Shown one piece after another: positions 46,184 through 54,225 of a stretch of DNA of 64,000 nt. A model generated the notes under the pieces. That model was not told the DNA's origin and did not search any database. It saw nothing but the letters and a program-made list of their open reading frames with translations. This stretch comes from Putridiphycobacter roseus. GTDB taxonomy: Bacteria; Bacteroidota; Bacteroidia; Flavobacteriales_D; Crocinitomicaceae. A program made the translations under genes and the position numbers. Where the stretch lies: positions 682,001-746,000 of the forward strand of contig NZ_QKSB01000001.1 of the NCBI RefSeq assembly GCF_003234935.1. Direction: 5' to 3'. The first letter of the stretch is position 1, and every line of letters begins with the position of its first letter.

Positions 46184-47068
46184 ATGGCTAAATCAATCCA
46201 AAAACAAAAAAACGGCTTAAAAACCGCCTACGCTTCTACCATTATTGGTATTGTACTGGTATTAGCTGTTCTAGGAATTAGTGCTTGGTTGGTCTTGGGA
46301 GTTAATGCCTTAAAGGACCAGAAGGTGGAAGAGCTAGAGGTGGATTTATTTTTCAACAACAACGTTAATGAATTAGAATTAAAGCAAATTGAAGCAGAAT
46401 TAATGGCACAACCATATATTCAAAAAGCTTTTTACCGTTCTGCAGATGAAGCATGGGAAATTACAAAAACCATAGTTGGTGACACTGCCTTAAATATTAT
46501 TGGGAATGAAAACCCACTTAATCAATCTATAATCATTAACTTAAAAAAAGAATATGTAGTACTAGATAGTATGCTCCATATTGAACAAATTTTACTCCAA
46601 AAATACCCAGGTCAAATAAAAGAAGTTTCTTATCGAGCAGCCGCATTTACTGATATCAATGGTGGCTTAAAGAAATTTGTGTATTTTATTTTATTTGTCG
46701 CCGCCCTTTTACTTGTTGTTGCCATTGCCTTAATTAATAATACCATTCGACTTGCCCTTTACTCAAAAAGGTTTATCATTAAAACCATGCAATTGGTAGG
46801 TGCTACCCCTCGCTTTATTAGAAGACCATTTATTTGGCAAGCAGTTTGGCAAGGGCTACTCTCCGGTATTATTGCAGGTGGAATGGTATTTGGATTCTTA
46901 ATGTTATTAGAACAATTTATCCCAAATGTCATTTATTTGACAGATATCAACTTATTTTTTATAGTTTTGGGAGGAATTATTGCATTAGGGATGTTGATAA
47001 CAGTAGTTTCAACTAGTATCGCGCTAAGAAAATATTTAAGGTTGTCTTTAGACAACTTATACGGATAA
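46184..47068 (+). CDS. ftsX: Cell division protein FtsX
   Basis: A 294-residue inner-membrane permease with one N-terminal helix (STIIGIVLVLAVLGISAWLVL), a periplasmic domain (about 55-160) and three helices (FVYFILFVAALLLVVAIALI, GLLSGIIAGGMVFGFLMLL, LGGIIALGMLITVVSTSIAL). The VGATPRFIRRPF loop is characteristic. With FtsE it controls peptidoglycan hydrolases at the septum; ftsE is not in the window. It begins the conserved ftsX-DUF3098-uppP-truB order. Confidence 0.92.
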   Translation: MAKSIQKQKNGLKTAYASTIIGIVLVLAVLGISAWLVLGVNALKDQKVEELEVDLFFNNNVNELELKQIEAELMAQPYIQKAFYRSADEAWEITKTIVGDTALNIIGNENPLNQSIIINLKKEYVVLDSMLHIEQILLQKYPGQIKEVSYRAAAFTDINGGLKKFVYFILFVAALLLVVAIALINNTIRLALYSKRFIIKTMQLVGATPRFIRRPFIWQAVWQGLLSGIIAGGMVFGFLMLLEQFIPNVIYLTDINLFFIVLGGIIALGMLITVVSTSIALRKYLRLSLDNLYG

Positions 47069-47078
47069 AAATAAAAGA

Positions 47079-47312
47079 ATGGAAAAAGAGAATTTTGTAT
47101 TTGGTAAAGACAATAAATTATACATCATCATTGGGTTTTGTATCACATTATTAGGTTTCTTATTAATGATGGGTGGAGGATCTGAAGACCCAACCGTGTT
47201 TAATGAAGAAGAACTTTTCAGTCCAATTAGAATTACAGTTGCACCTTTCCTAGTAATTTTAGGTTATGTAGGCGTATTGTATGGCATCATGAAAAAGAAG
47301 AAAAATAAATAA
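47079..47312 (+). CDS. DUF3098 small membrane protein
   Basis: A 77-residue protein with two predicted membrane helices (KLYIIIGFCITLLGFLLMMG and ITVAPFLVILGYVGVLYGIM) and a lysine-rich C-terminus. The FGKDNKLYIIIG start and the GGGSEDPTVFNEEELFSPIRI loop match DUF3098. It lies 10 bp after ftsX and 5 bp before uppP, the typical Bacteroidota position. A link to division or wall-lipid recycling is suggested only by this neighbourhood. Confidence 0.88.
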   Translation: MEKENFVFGKDNKLYIIIGFCITLLGFLLMMGGGSEDPTVFNEEELFSPIRITVAPFLVILGYVGVLYGIMKKKKNK

Positions 47313-47317
47313 TTTTC

Positions 47318-48109
47318 ATGTCAATTATTGAAGCGATTATCCTTGGAATTATCCAAGGATTAACAGAGTTTTTGCCTGTTAGTAGCAGTGGCCATTTAGA
47401 ATTAGCCAAATTTATCATGGGCGACGAATCATTGCCCAAAGAAAGTATGATGATGACGGTAGTTTTGCATTTCGCAACCGCATTAAGTACCGTAGTGATT
47501 TTCCGAAAAGAAATCACCCAAATTATTAAGGGACTTTTTGCCTTCAAATGGAACGAAGAGCTTAAATTCTCCCTGAAAATCATTATTTCTATGCTTCCTG
47601 CAGCTATTGTTGGGATATTATTTAACGAAGAATTAGAGACCTTTTTTTCAGGTAAAATTCTATTAGTAGGGGTAATGCTTATACTTACTGGTGTTTTACT
47701 TTTAATGGCAGATCGTGCAAAACACACCGATAAAAATGTTAGTTTTTCAAGTGCATTAATTATTGGTATTTCACAAGCCATTGCCATATTACCGGGTCTT
47801 TCTCGTTCCGGGTCTACCATTTCAACCTCCGTGTTACTTGGTATCGATCGAGAAAAGTCGGCCAGGTTTTCATTTTTAATGGTAGTACCTTTAATTTTTG
47901 GGAAAATTGCCAAAGATTTAATGAGTGATGAATTTGTAACCACTTCTTTAAATTATACTAACCTAAGTATTGGTTTTATTGCAGCATTTTTAACCGGACT
48001 AGTCGCTTGTACATGGATGATTAAATTGGTGAAAAAATCTAAACTTTCTTACTTTTCAATTTACTGTTTTGTCATTGGAACGGTAGCCATTGTTTACACT
48101 TTACTTTAA
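47318..48109 (+). CDS. uppP: Undecaprenyl-diphosphatase UppP (BacA)
   Basis: A 263-residue multi-spanning membrane enzyme that dephosphorylates undecaprenyl diphosphate to renew the lipid carrier of wall synthesis. Both active-site motifs are present: GLTEFLPVSSSGHLEL (about residue 13) and PGLSRSGSTISTSVLLG (about 160). It starts 5 bp after the DUF3098 gene and ends 3 bp before truB. Such homologues can confer bacitracin tolerance by being expressed more strongly. Confidence 0.94.
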   Translation: MSIIEAIILGIIQGLTEFLPVSSSGHLELAKFIMGDESLPKESMMMTVVLHFATALSTVVIFRKEITQIIKGLFAFKWNEELKFSLKIIISMLPAAIVGILFNEELETFFSGKILLVGVMLILTGVLLLMADRAKHTDKNVSFSSALIIGISQAIAILPGLSRSGSTISTSVLLGIDREKSARFSFLMVVPLIFGKIAKDLMSDEFVTTSLNYTNLSIGFIAAFLTGLVACTWMIKLVKKSKLSYFSIYCFVIGTVAIVYTLL

Positions 48110-48112
48110 TAA

Positions 48113-48835
48113 ATGAGTGATCAAAAAAAATTCGATTTTAAAGCAGGAGAATTACTACTTGTTGACAAACCATTAACTTGGACTTCATTTCAAGTTGTCA
48201 ATAAATTACGTTGGAAAATTCGTAATAAAATTAATGTGAAAAAAATTAAAGTCGGTCATGCGGGAACACTTGATCCTTTAGCAACTGGTTTATTAATATT
48301 ATGCACTGGCAAAAAAACCAAAGAAATTGAATCCTTTATGGGCATGGAGAAAACCTATTCAGGTTCTATCACATTAGGTGCTACTCGCCCATCTTACGAC
48401 TTGGAGACTGAAATAGACGCTACTTTTCCTACGGAACACTTGACTTCAGAAAAAATTATAGCAATGGCAAATCGTTTTGTTGGAGAACAAGACCAAATGC
48501 CACCAATTTTTTCAGCAAAAAAAATCAATGGAGAAAAGGCCTACGACTTGGCAAGAAAAGGGGAAGAAGTTATTTTAAAACCAAAAAGAATCACCATCTC
48601 AAAGTTTGAAATCACTAAAATTGAAAACAATACCGTTTACTTTATCATCACTTGCTCCAAGGGAACTTACATCCGTTCGATTGCATATGATTTTGGTAAA
48701 GCACTTGAAACAGGCGGATACCTTTCGAGTTTAAGAAGAGAAAAAATTGGTGAATTTGATGTCAAAAATGCCATGGATATTGATGCTTGGTTAACTCATA
48801 TTGAACAATGTGAAGTTGAAGAAAATATCAATTAA
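48113..48835 (+). CDS. truB: tRNA pseudouridine(55) synthase
   Basis: A 240-residue enzyme that makes pseudouridine 55 in the T loop of tRNAs. The catalytic aspartate is in VGHAGTLDPLATGLLILCTGK (about residue 50). Other marks are the substrate-binding region YDLETEIDATFP, the QMPPIFSAKKINGEKAYDLARKG segment and CSKGTYIRSIAYDFGKAL. It is the last gene of the ftsX cluster and is 3 bp after uppP. Confidence 0.95.
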   Translation: MSDQKKFDFKAGELLLVDKPLTWTSFQVVNKLRWKIRNKINVKKIKVGHAGTLDPLATGLLILCTGKKTKEIESFMGMEKTYSGSITLGATRPSYDLETEIDATFPTEHLTSEKIIAMANRFVGEQDQMPPIFSAKKINGEKAYDLARKGEEVILKPKRITISKFEITKIENNTVYFIITCSKGTYIRSIAYDFGKALETGGYLSSLRREKIGEFDVKNAMDIDAWLTHIEQCEVEENIN

Positions 48836-48859
48836 TTATTAACTAAAGCATTAAGTTTT

Positions 48860-48867
48860 TATATTTG
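48860..48867 (+). promoter_or_regulatory. -7 promoter element of the zinc-ribbon gene
   Basis: TATATTTG matches the consensus and lies 30 bp before the ATG at 48898; no TTTG partner is evident, so the gene may also be read from the ftsX operon. Confidence 0.45.
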
Positions 48868-48897
48868 TGTTAAATCGTTTTAAAAACTTTTTATGTT

Positions 48898-49248
48898 ATG
48901 AAAATTTGTCAAGTCTGTCAGAAAGAATTTGAAGGTCGATCCAACCAAAAATTTTGTGGAATGAAATGTAAAAATCAACACCACAACGAAGAAAACAAAC
49001 ACAAAGAACAACAAGTCAATAAAATTAATCGCTCCCTGCATAAAAACTGGACGACTTTACAGAAAGTTTTTGCAATTTATAGAAGCGCACCCATTCAAAA
49101 AGATATATTACTTGCCCACGGGTTTGATGACAAATACCATACACACGTGCATGTTAGTCCGAATGGAGAAAGTTACAAGATGGTCTACGATATGGCCTAC
49201 AAACCATATTTTGACAATCAAGTACAAATAGTTAAATTAGAAGACTAA
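48898..49248 (+). CDS. Small protein with N-terminal zinc ribbon
   Basis: A 116-residue protein. Four cysteines in CQVCQKEFEGRSNQKFCGMKC (C-x2-C-x12-C-x3-C) form a treble-clef or zinc-ribbon motif, followed by a basic, His/Lys-rich helix. The second half (LLAHGFDDKYHTHVHVSPNGESYKMVYDMAY) is unassigned. A nucleic-acid or ribosome-associated role is suggested by the zinc ribbon and by the nearby truB, but this is weak. It is followed after 9 bp by an S9 peptidase gene. Confidence 0.7.
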   Translation: MKICQVCQKEFEGRSNQKFCGMKCKNQHHNEENKHKEQQVNKINRSLHKNWTTLQKVFAIYRSAPIQKDILLAHGFDDKYHTHVHVSPNGESYKMVYDMAYKPYFDNQVQIVKLED

Positions 49249-49257
49249 AATATATTT

Positions 49258-52068
49258 ATGAAGATATTCACTATAGGTATGATCCTTTTTATTGGATTAA
49301 ATTTGCAGGCACAAACCGATAAAAAAATAATCAACCAAGAGACATACGATTTGTGGAAATCGATTAAAAATGAGCATTGGAGTCCAGACGGGCAATTAAT
49401 CACCTACGAAATAAATCCTGCAAAAGGAGATGGGTATTTATTTATCCAATCGACAGAAACCCTTGAAAAAGATTCTATACTCAAAGGTAAAAATGCAAAA
49501 ATACATTACTTAAATAAATATGTGGTTTTTAATATCACTCCGGGTTACGACACCCTTCGTACATTAAAATTAGAAAAAACAAAAAAAGAGAAAATGCCAA
49601 AAGATACTTTAGGTATTTTTTGGATAGGTAAAGATTCATTAATGACTATACCCAAAGTAAAATCTTACCGCTTAGCAGCAGAAGGTGATTGGATGGCGTA
49701 TTTAAGTGAAACGGATGAAAGAGCAGATTGTCCTACGTATAAAAAGTGGCAAATCATTAAAAAGAGAAGAAAGTGCGAGAAGGAAAAAACAGCAGGTTCC
49801 ACTTTGCACCTATTAAACCCGTTAACTTCATCAGAAATAGTTATTGATAAAGTAATGGACTACAAATTCAATAAATCTGGTAACTTTCTAATCTATTCCA
49901 TTAGTCAAAAAGGAAAATCAGATAGTTTAACCATAATGAGTTTAAACCTTCAAAATACCAAATATGACACCTTACTTAAAAATCAATTGGAGATTAAAGA
50001 TTTAACTTTTGATGAAGCGGGAACACAAATGGTGTTTTTAAACACCATTGACACAAATAAAATTAAAACGTTTCAATTGCGTTATTTTAAATTGGGAGAC
50101 ACAACGACAACAGTAATTGCAGACACTTTATTTCCAGGCATGAATGCTGGGTGGTCGGTTTCAGCAAACCAAACGCCTTACTTTTCAAATAATGGTAGAA
50201 CTATTTATTTTGGAACAAATATCCAAATTGAACAAGAAGAAGAGGACACCCTATTGAGCAATGAAAAAGCGAAAGTAGATGTATGGTCTTGGACAGATAA
50301 AAAGGTACAACCACAACAATTAAAAGAATTACGATATTCGAAGAATAGTGCTTTCTTGACAAAAATTAACCTCGATACAAAAAAAATAATTCACCTAACA
50401 GAAAGTGAATATGATCAAATTAATATCAATACAAAAGCAAATGCTTCCTTTGCCTTGGTGAGAAATGACGAAAGTCAACGTTTAGCAAACTCTTGGGAAT
50501 TCCCTTGGCCTTCTGATTATTTTTTACTGAATCTTGACAATGGTGACTGTAATTTAATGCTGAACAACCAAGGTTACTACCCAAGCCTTTCTCCTAAATC
50601 CGACTATCTAGTTTGGTATAATGGGAACGATTCCGTTTGGTATAGCACAGATACTAGAACCCAAACAGTAAAACCATTAACAAATAAATTAGATGATATT
50701 TTTTATTCTGACAACAATGGGTCACCATTTAACCCTTATCCAGAAGGCAATAGTGGCTGGGTGTTAAAAGACGGAAAGGAACAAATAATTATTGAAAGTG
50801 AAAATGATTTATGGTTGGTTGATCCGAGTAATCATTTAAAAGCAGTTTGCATTACAGGAAACAAAGGCAAGCAAGAACAAATCAAATACTCCATATCAAG
50901 TTGGGACCGTGATTCTGCTTACATAGATTTGACCAGAGCATTTATAAAAGGAGTGGACAAGGAAAGTAAAGATGAATTTGTAACCAATATTAATCATGCC
51001 ATTCAAGGTAATAAGTATTTAAATGGACCACACAAATTTTACTATGTGGTAAAGGCAAAAAAATCGGATAAGGTATTTTATCGTAAAATGACTGTCTCTC
51101 AATATCCCGATCTTTTTGTAACAGATTTATCCTTTAAGGATTCGAAACAATTATCGCACACCAATCCACAACAGCAAAATTATAATTGGGCAACAGTAGA
51201 ACAAGTACAATGGAAAAGTTATAAAGGACTAGAATTAGATGGCTTATTATATAAACCAGAAGACTTTGATTCCACTAAAAACTATCCAATGATTGTTTAT
51301 TTCTATGAGAAGTATGACGACCGTTTACATAATTATTATGCCCCTCGACCAACTGCATCCATAGTTCACCCGACCGAATATGCAAGTAATGGGTATTTAG
51401 TTTTTATTCCAAACATTTTATATACACCAGGTCACCCAGCCAAATCGGCTTATGATTGTATTTTAAGCGGAACCGATTATTTAACCGATAAATACAGTTG
51501 GATTGACACGAATAAATTAGGATTACAAGGGCAAAGTTGGGGTGGTTATCAAACAGCACAATTGGTTACTATGACAGACAAATATGCTTGTGGCATGGCT
51601 GGAGCACCCGTAAGTAACATGTTTTCTGCATATGGCGGAATACGTTGGGGGTCTGGAATGAGTAGAGCATTTCAATACGAAAGAACACAAAGTAGAATTG
51701 GCTGTACCATTTGGGAGTGCCCTGAATTATACATTGAAAACTCACCAATTTTTGGATTACCAAATGTACATACCCCTTTGTTAATTATGCACAACGATAA
51801 AGATGGAGCAGTTCCTTGGTACCAAGGAATAGAAATGTTTATGGGCTTAAGAAGATTAGAAAAACCAGTTTGGCTACTGAATTATAATGGAGATGGACAC
51901 AATTTGATGCAAAATGCAAACCGAGAAGACCTGAGTAAAAGAATGATGCAATTTTTTGATTTCTATTTAAAAGGTGAAGCTATGCCTTTATGGATGAAAA
52001 ATGGCGTTCCAGCATTAGAAAAAGGTAATCCATCTAATTTAGAATTAGAAAAATTGGAATTGGATTAA
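49258..52068 (+). CDS. Large exported S9 family peptidase
   Basis: A 936-residue protein with a signal peptide (MKIFTIGMILFIGLNLQAQ). The N-terminal two thirds form a diverged propeller (WSPDGQLITYEINP, YYPSLSPKSDYLVWYNG). The hydrolase domain has Ser in GLQGQSWGGY (about residue 762), Asp in IMHNDKDGAVPWYQG and His in NYNGDGHNLMQ, an intact triad. The enzyme is longer than classic dipeptidyl peptidases and lacks a sorting domain of its own. The gene immediately downstream (23 bp) encodes a protein that is essentially only a T9SS sorting domain. Confidence 0.87.
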   Translation: MKIFTIGMILFIGLNLQAQTDKKIINQETYDLWKSIKNEHWSPDGQLITYEINPAKGDGYLFIQSTETLEKDSILKGKNAKIHYLNKYVVFNITPGYDTLRTLKLEKTKKEKMPKDTLGIFWIGKDSLMTIPKVKSYRLAAEGDWMAYLSETDERADCPTYKKWQIIKKRRKCEKEKTAGSTLHLLNPLTSSEIVIDKVMDYKFNKSGNFLIYSISQKGKSDSLTIMSLNLQNTKYDTLLKNQLEIKDLTFDEAGTQMVFLNTIDTNKIKTFQLRYFKLGDTTTTVIADTLFPGMNAGWSVSANQTPYFSNNGRTIYFGTNIQIEQEEEDTLLSNEKAKVDVWSWTDKKVQPQQLKELRYSKNSAFLTKINLDTKKIIHLTESEYDQININTKANASFALVRNDESQRLANSWEFPWPSDYFLLNLDNGDCNLMLNNQGYYPSLSPKSDYLVWYNGNDSVWYSTDTRTQTVKPLTNKLDDIFYSDNNGSPFNPYPEGNSGWVLKDGKEQIIIESENDLWLVDPSNHLKAVCITGNKGKQEQIKYSISSWDRDSAYIDLTRAFIKGVDKESKDEFVTNINHAIQGNKYLNGPHKFYYVVKAKKSDKVFYRKMTVSQYPDLFVTDLSFKDSKQLSHTNPQQQNYNWATVEQVQWKSYKGLELDGLLYKPEDFDSTKNYPMIVYFYEKYDDRLHNYYAPRPTASIVHPTEYASNGYLVFIPNILYTPGHPAKSAYDCILSGTDYLTDKYSWIDTNKLGLQGQSWGGYQTAQLVTMTDKYACGMAGAPVSNMFSAYGGIRWGSGMSRAFQYERTQSRIGCTIWECPELYIENSPIFGLPNVHTPLLIMHNDKDGAVPWYQGIEMFMGLRRLEKPVWLLNYNGDGHNLMQNANREDLSKRMMQFFDFYLKGEAMPLWMKNGVPALEKGNPSNLELEKLELD

Positions 52069-52091
52069 TTTTACTAACTTTATAGAGAATT

Positions 52092-52430
52092 ATGAATTGG
52101 AGAACCATTGTATTTATTGGCTTGCTTTTTACTACAAGCTTTGGCTTTGGTCAGAGTACGGTTGTTATTCCTAATGTTTTTACGCCAAACTATGATGGCG
52201 TAAATGATGTTTTTGAAGTGGATGCAACCGGTTACGAAGCACTTACCTGTCAGGTTTATAACAGACATGGTAGTCTAGTTTATCGTTACTTTGGTCTTAA
52301 AGGAAATTGGGATGGGCATACACATGCTGGTGTACCTTGTGTAGATGGTGTATATTTTGTAGTTATTGAATTGACACTACCGGACGGTTCCAAGGAAGTA
52401 GTGAGTGGCAATGTTCAATTACTTAAGTGA
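52092..52430 (+). CDS. Minimal T9SS type B protein: signal peptide plus sorting domain only
   Basis: A 112-residue protein. Residues 1-21 are a signal peptide (MNWRTIVFIGLLFTTSFGFGQ) and nearly all the rest (24-112) is a gliding-motility-associated type B C-terminal domain: VIPNVFTPNYDGVNDVFEV, CQVYNRHGSLVY, GNWDGHTHAGVPCVDGVYFVV and the end GNVQLLK. There is no cargo. It begins 23 bp after the S9 peptidase gene and is probably on the same message. It could be a truncated cargo, or a free sorting domain that uses T9SS or attaches to another protein. Two cysteines (52 and about 82) could pair. Confidence 0.82.
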   Translation: MNWRTIVFIGLLFTTSFGFGQSTVVIPNVFTPNYDGVNDVFEVDATGYEALTCQVYNRHGSLVYRYFGLKGNWDGHTHAGVPCVDGVYFVVIELTLPDGSKEVVSGNVQLLK

Positions 52431-52438
52431 TATAATAT

Positions 52439-52645
52439 TCATTTAATACGCCAATCCCCTATTGCTTTATAACAAGCACTCTTTTTTCCCAACCCCTTCC
52501 GGAAACAAAAATGACGGAAATATTGTACAATCTTCAAGCATTTTAATGGACCAAACATTTTTTCCATTGGCATTTGTATAGATAGTATCGCATAATCACC
52601 ACCACAACTTCGTTTACTTAAAACTATTAAGTGTTGATTTGACAT
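52439..52645 (-). CDS. Doubtful small ORF, cysteine-rich
   Basis: A possible 68-residue protein with four cysteines and a basic C-terminal half. It fills most of the gap between the minimal sorting-domain gene and the first tandem T9SS paralogue. No family is recognised, and no promoter of the usual type was found before its ATG at 52645. It could be real or chance. Confidence 0.25.
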   Translation of the reverse strand: MSNQHLIVLSKRSCGGDYAILSIQMPMEKMFGPLKCLKIVQYFRHFCFRKGLGKKSACYKAIGDWRIK

Positions 52646-52686
52646 GTTTTATATTTTTTTTAAGTAGAAATTAAAAAAAAAATTTT

Positions 52687-52726
52687 TTAACACCCACCCC
52701 TAAGGTTGATTTTTCACGTGTTAACT
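52687..52726 (+). promoter_or_regulatory. Bipartite inverted-repeat promoter element, copy 1
   Basis: TTAACACCCACCCCT (52687-52701) and ACGTGTTAACT (52716-52726) are separated by 14 bp; the outer TTAACAC and GTGTTAA form an inverted repeat with a 24-bp gap. The same two words at the same spacing precede the second paralogue at 54164. It lies 21 bp before the ATG and does not match TAnnTTTG. Confidence 0.65.
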
Positions 52727-52747
52727 CAAACAATAAAAATTAATATT

Positions 52748-54001
52748 ATGAAAACAATTAAACTCTTTTTAACTTTTGCACTGCTTGGAATATTCCAAAT
52801 GGCAAGTGCACAAACAGATGTATTGGTTACAGGATCTTTACTCAACACTAACTCAGCTGCAATTAATGTAAACCTCAACTTTTATGATGGTACATTTGCA
52901 ACTAGCACTACTGTTACTACAGATGTTAATGGATACTATTCTCACATATTTCCTGGTACAGCGTCGAGTGTTGGAACAGTAGAATTAATTGTTCATGATT
53001 GTAACAATGACTCAATTCTTGATACACAAGCATACAATGTTTCCTTAGGTGATACTTTAGTAAATTTTGCAACTTATGATTATTGTCCAAGTGTAACACC
53101 TCCACCAACAACAGCAAACGTTTATGCTTCTGGAAATTTAATCAATACAAACTCTGCAGGAATCAATGTTTCACTTGTTCTTTTGGATGTTAATGGAAAT
53201 ACAATGAATGCTACCGCTGTAACAAATGCAAACGGTGACTACTCACATACCTTTGTTACATCATTAACAAGTCAAGGTACCGTATACATGCAAGTGCAAG
53301 ATTGTAATTCTGATTCTATTTTTGAAACAAAAGCATATGATTTAAACGTGAATGATAGTATAGTTATTTTTACTACGGCTGACTACTGTCCAGTAGTAAT
53401 ACCTCCAACAAATTGTTATGCTTATTTTACGGTTGATCAAGCATTAGATGCTAACGGAGTAGCAATTGGAAATCAATTAATTGTAACTGATAGTTCCGCA
53501 ACAACAGGAACTGGTAATTTAACTTACACTTGGAATTTTGGTGACGGTACTACAGGAACAGGTTCAACACTTACTCATGCTTACAGTGGAAATGGACCAT
53601 ATGTTTTATGTTTAACTATTGCTGATGGTTTTGGCTGTACAGCATCATATTGTGATACAATTAGCGTTGATTCTTTAGGGATGATAGAAGCGGAAGGTTT
53701 TACCCTAAACATAGGTGTAGAGGTGACTTTAGAAGTTGAGAAAACTGATTTTTCTTCAGCTGTAAATATCTATCCAAACCCAGCTGTGAATTTCATTAAT
53801 ATTGAATTCAATACAGGTGCGCAAACTCTAAACAAAATTACAATGATTGATTTATCAGGAAAAGTAGTGTTTGAAGAAAACAATAATAACGCTTCCAATA
53901 ACAAAACAACTATTAGTACCGAAGGAATTGCACCAGGAACTTACTTAATTCAAATGCAATTTAACAATGAATTATACCATCAAAAAGTGATTATAAAATA
54001 A
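52748..54001 (+). CDS. Secreted T9SS type A protein, two repeats plus PKD, first tandem paralogue
   Basis: A 417-residue exported protein; the ATG at 52748 begins the signal peptide (MKTIKLFLTFALLGIFQMASAQ), and an in-frame start at 52706 overlaps the promoter element. Residues about 22-115 and 116-208 are two copies of a beta module ([IV]YASGNLxNTNSAGINVSL, NANGDYSHTF, GTVYMQVQDCNSDSIFETKAYD, FTTADYCP). A PKD-like domain (YTWNFGDGTTG) follows at about 213-320, then a type A sorting domain (VNIYPNPAVNFINIEF ... GTYLIQMQF ... HQKVIIK). The module resembles carboxypeptidase-regulatory beta sandwiches. Ligand unknown. Confidence 0.85.
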   Translation: MKTIKLFLTFALLGIFQMASAQTDVLVTGSLLNTNSAAINVNLNFYDGTFATSTTVTTDVNGYYSHIFPGTASSVGTVELIVHDCNNDSILDTQAYNVSLGDTLVNFATYDYCPSVTPPPTTANVYASGNLINTNSAGINVSLVLLDVNGNTMNATAVTNANGDYSHTFVTSLTSQGTVYMQVQDCNSDSIFETKAYDLNVNDSIVIFTTADYCPVVIPPTNCYAYFTVDQALDANGVAIGNQLIVTDSSATTGTGNLTYTWNFGDGTTGTGSTLTHAYSGNGPYVLCLTIADGFGCTASYCDTISVDSLGMIEAEGFTLNIGVEVTLEVEKTDFSSAVNIYPNPAVNFINIEFNTGAQTLNKITMIDLSGKVVFEENNNNASNNKTTISTEGIAPGTYLIQMQFNNELYHQKVIIK

Positions 54002-54040
54002 CCCTTACGTTTTTGGGACATTTATTTTGAATAAAATCAC

Positions 54041-54074
54041 AACGCCTAGATATTTATTATCTGGGCGTTTTTTT
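54041..54074 (+). terminator. Intrinsic terminator after the first paralogue
   Basis: A 12-bp stem with one G-T pair (AACGCCTAGATA / TATCTGGGCGTT), a 5-base loop and a T run to 54074. It separates the two paralogues, so the second is read from its own promoter. Confidence 0.88.
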
Positions 54075-54163
54075 ATAAAAATTTTTAATTATTTCTCTTT
54101 GCTTAATTCACTAAATATCATTAAATTGACCTATATTTAAAAATTAATTTAAAATATTTTACT

Positions 54164-54203
54164 TTAACACCCACCCCTTTATTCAATTTATTACGTGTTA
54201 ACT
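54164..54203 (+). promoter_or_regulatory. Bipartite inverted-repeat promoter element, copy 2
   Basis: TTAACACCCACCCCT (54164-54178), 14 bp, ACGTGTTAACT (54193-54203), identical in both words and spacing to copy 1, while the 14-bp spacer differs. It lies 22 bp before the ATG at 54226. Confidence 0.65.
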
Positions 54204-54225
54204 AAAACAGCAAAAAATTAACGCT

